NCBI RefSeq assembly: GCF_014647795.1
Contig: NZ_BMPW01000002.1
Coordinates: 419,507-483,506, forward strand
Direction: 5' to 3'
Source: Actinoplanes campanulatus
GTDB taxonomy: Bacteria; Actinomycetota; Actinomycetes; Mycobacteriales; Micromonosporaceae
Length of the DNA stretch: 64,000 bases
Positions 62,361 to 64,000 of this stretch are shown here, piece after piece; the first letter of the stretch is position 1, and each line of letters starts with the position of its first letter. Under the pieces are notes generated by a model. It worked only from the letters and a program-made list of their open reading frames with translations, was not told the origin of the DNA and did no database searches. Position numbers and translations under genes: made by a program.

Positions 62361-63806
62361 TCAGCTGGTGATGCGGAACGTGGCGTCGGCCTTCTCGGTG
62401 GTGGTGCTGATCGGGTCGACCCTCAGCAGATAGTTGTAGTGGCGCAGGTAGCGGGTCGGGTAGTTGTACGACTGGAACGACGACCAGGTGCTGTCCGCCA
62501 GCCCGGCCACCTGCTTGAACGTCGCGTCCGCGGCGAACGTGGTGGTGCCGTCGTTCGCGGCGAGCTGCCCGTCGTAGCCGTAGTGCCGCAGGTAGTAGCC
62601 GGGGTAGTTGACCGACTCGAAGGAGACGTGACCGGAGCTGTTCGCCAGGCCCGGCACGATCCGGAACTGCGAGTCCAGGAGCGGGCTCACGTTGGCGTCG
62701 ATCCGTACGTCGAAGTTGGAGTGCCGCACGTACCGGGTCTGGTTGTTGTACGACTGGATCCGCTTCAGGGTCGTCGTGCCGCTGCCCCACTTGGCCAGCA
62801 CCCGGGACTCCTCGGCGGCGGTCAGGTTCAGGATCGAGCCGTGCCGCTTCTTGGTGGTGCCCAGGCTGTAGTCGGTACGGGTGGCGAAGTTCGCGGTGCT
62901 GCCCAGGTTGGTGGAGCGCACCGGCATGTACCCGCGGCCGGTCGCGTACTGGTCGACCCACAGGTGCCACTCATTGGCGCCGTTGGTCTGCGCCCACATC
63001 GGGCCTTCGACCACGTTGCCGCCGGTGGCGCCGTTGGAGATGCCGAGGTGCTGGAGGTCGCCGATCTTCGTCCAGGCGCCCAGGATCGTGTTGCTGCCCT
63101 CGACGGTGATCTGTCCGTCGGCCGAGGCCCGGTAGTAGCGGTAGCCGCCCAGGCTGTTCGCCACCTCGATGATCTGGGTGTCGATGATGCCCTGGCCGGT
63201 GCCCCGGTCGATGTAGAGCTGCGGGGCCGTGACGGTCCGGAAGTCGCTGGTCCGCACGTACCAGATCCGGTGCTTGGTCACACCGTTGAGCAGTGAGTTG
63301 GTGGCCCAGTAGATGACGTAGTCGTTGGTGGCCGGGTTCCAGATGGCCTCCGGCGCCCACGCGTCACCGGCGCCGGAGATGCCGCCGGCCACGTTGATCA
63401 GTCGCGGCACCGACCAGTTGACCAGGTCGGTGGACTCCCAGACGACCAGGTTCTTGCTGCCCTTGCTGGACGCGTCACCCCAGGAGGTGCCGCTGGCGAT
63501 GCGCAGGTCGGTGGCGATGATCCAGTACTTGTCGCCGTTGGGGGAGCGGACGATCGCGGGGTCGCGGACGCCCTTGGTGCCGACCGTGGAGAGCAGCACC
63601 GGGCCGCCGCCGTTGAGGTCGGTCCAGTTGCGACCGTCTTTGCTGTGTGCCAGGTAGATCTGCTCGCCCTGGCTGGACTCCCCGATGAAGTGGGCCATCA
63701 GGTAGCCGGTGAACGGGTCGAGGGCGCTGGCGGGAGCGGCCAGGCCGGCGAGGAGGAGGACGAGGGTGGCGAGGAACGTGCTGATGCGGGTGAGGACTCT
63801 GGGCAT
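62361..63806 (-). CDS. secreted GH43-type glycosidase with AbfB module
   Basis: A 481-residue secreted enzyme. The signal peptide spans residues 1-29 (FLATLVLLLAGLAAPASALD core). Residues ~30-330 form a five-bladed propeller of GH43/GH62-like type: catalytic Asp region GVRDPAIVRSP, second acidic site DAWAPEAIWNP, and a downstream Glu in NVVEGPMW. Residues ~345-481 are an AbfB module (SFESVNYPGYYLRHYGYD) binding arabinofuranose. With the GH2-AbfB enzyme it points to arabinan or arabinoxylan use. GGAGATCTG precedes the ATG. Confidence 0.88.
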   Translation of the reverse strand: MPRVLTRISTFLATLVLLLAGLAAPASALDPFTGYLMAHFIGESSQGEQIYLAHSKDGRNWTDLNGGGPVLLSTVGTKGVRDPAIVRSPNGDKYWIIATDLRIASGTSWGDASSKGSKNLVVWESTDLVNWSVPRLINVAGGISGAGDAWAPEAIWNPATNDYVIYWATNSLLNGVTKHRIWYVRTSDFRTVTAPQLYIDRGTGQGIIDTQIIEVANSLGGYRYYRASADGQITVEGSNTILGAWTKIGDLQHLGISNGATGGNVVEGPMWAQTNGANEWHLWVDQYATGRGYMPVRSTNLGSTANFATRTDYSLGTTKKRHGSILNLTAAEESRVLAKWGSGTTTLKRIQSYNNQTRYVRHSNFDVRIDANVSPLLDSQFRIVPGLANSSGHVSFESVNYPGYYLRHYGYDGQLAANDGTTTFAADATFKQVAGLADSTWSSFQSYNYPTRYLRHYNYLLRVDPISTTTEKADATFRITS

Positions 63807-63821
63807 CAGATCTCCGAAAAT

Positions 63822-63833
63822 GTTAGCGCTAAC
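63822..63833. promoter_or_regulatory. LacI-family operator
   Basis: GTTAGCGCTAAC, a perfect 12-bp palindrome 16 bases before the GH43 ATG. This is the consensus type bound by LacI/GalR regulators in front of actinobacterial hemicellulase genes. Confidence 0.8.
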
Positions 63834-63886
63834 GCTACGGGGGAATGTTTCGAAGTGTTGATGCCCGTAACTTCATTGTCAAGAAG

Positions 63887-64000
63887 TCAGCACTCGGTGA
63901 CGTTGACGGCCAGTCCGCCCCGGGCCGTCTCCTTGTACTTGTCCTTCATGTCGGCGCCGGTCTCCTTCATGGTCTTGATGACCTTGTCGAGGGAGACGTG
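63887..64000 (-). CDS. sdaA: L-serine ammonia-lyase, C-terminal end (cut by window)
   Basis: The last 37 codons of a leftward gene. The sequence [19 protein letters not shown] followed by GLAVNVTEC is the conserved C-terminus of iron-sulfur L-serine dehydratase, which deaminates serine to pyruvate; the terminal cysteine is part of the family end. The rest of the gene lies beyond base 64000. Confidence 0.85.
   Translation of the reverse strand, partial: HVSLDKVIKTMKETGADMKDKYKETARGGLAVNVTEC

Overview
The window is very GC-rich actinobacterial DNA with almost exclusively G/C third codon positions. Gene content fits a filamentous actinomycete of the Micromonosporaceae (Actinoplanes-like): a LAL/LuxR regulator, an ECF sigma/anti-sigma pair, Tat-exported enzymes, an SCO7613-type membrane protein, F420-type oxidoreductases, AbfB-carrying glycosidases and a CebR-type operator. 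The genus is an inference from gene families; there is no rRNA in the window.

Layout. 1-7182: a serine/threonine kinase-ATPase cut by the window edge, an exported metallo-hydrolase, an alpha/beta hydrolase, and a giant LAL regulator carrying two coding minisatellites. 7183-9364: repeat-rich intergenic DNA split by an IS3-family element with a clear -1 frameshift signal. 9365-13843: anti-sigma factor, a 38-codon coupled ORF, ECF sigma factor, AI-2E-type permease and a Tat-exported haem peroxidase. 13940-31901: a large cell-envelope glycan region. It has one leftward four-gene operon (flippase, epimerase, GT2, nucleotide-sugar dehydrogenase). A rightward set follows: FkbM methyltransferase, two polytopic membrane proteins, a DUF2613-like peptide, SBP-VWA protein, AftD-like arabinofuranosyltransferase continuous with a methyltransferase, and DUF3068. 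A leftward GT4 gene lies inside it. The set resembles the mycobacterial Rv0224c-Rv0227c/aftD genes.

32095-42560: a nitrate reductase fused to its own diflavin reductase, a 1210-residue membrane protein, a YtcJ-type amidohydrolase, and a MarR/F420-type-oxidoreductase divergent pair with two identical-architecture operators. 43000-49400: several exported proteins of unknown function (two built on repeats), a methyltransferase, an exported intradiol-dioxygenase-like protein and a VOC protein. 49600-55550: a secreted GH2 enzyme with two AbfB modules and a GH94 cellobiose phosphorylase under a perfect CebR box. 55583-58123: three genes that fit the non-phosphorylated L-fucose-type pathway (SDR, FAH hydrolase, AKR). 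58217-64000: TauE/SafE permease, LLM oxidoreductase coupled to a PHM-like copper monooxygenase, PadR/HAAS pair, GH43-AbfB enzyme with a LacI-type operator, and the last codons of L-serine dehydratase.

The most unusual overall signal is recurrent tandem duplication. Frame-preserving minisatellites (15, 18, 33, 36, 36 and 48 bp) sit inside five unrelated genes, and related expansions lie in intergenic DNA near 7.3, 9.3, 41.9 and 43.1 kb and in the sigma/anti-sigma junction. In the LAL regulator the presumed parental segment of each array can still be recognised.
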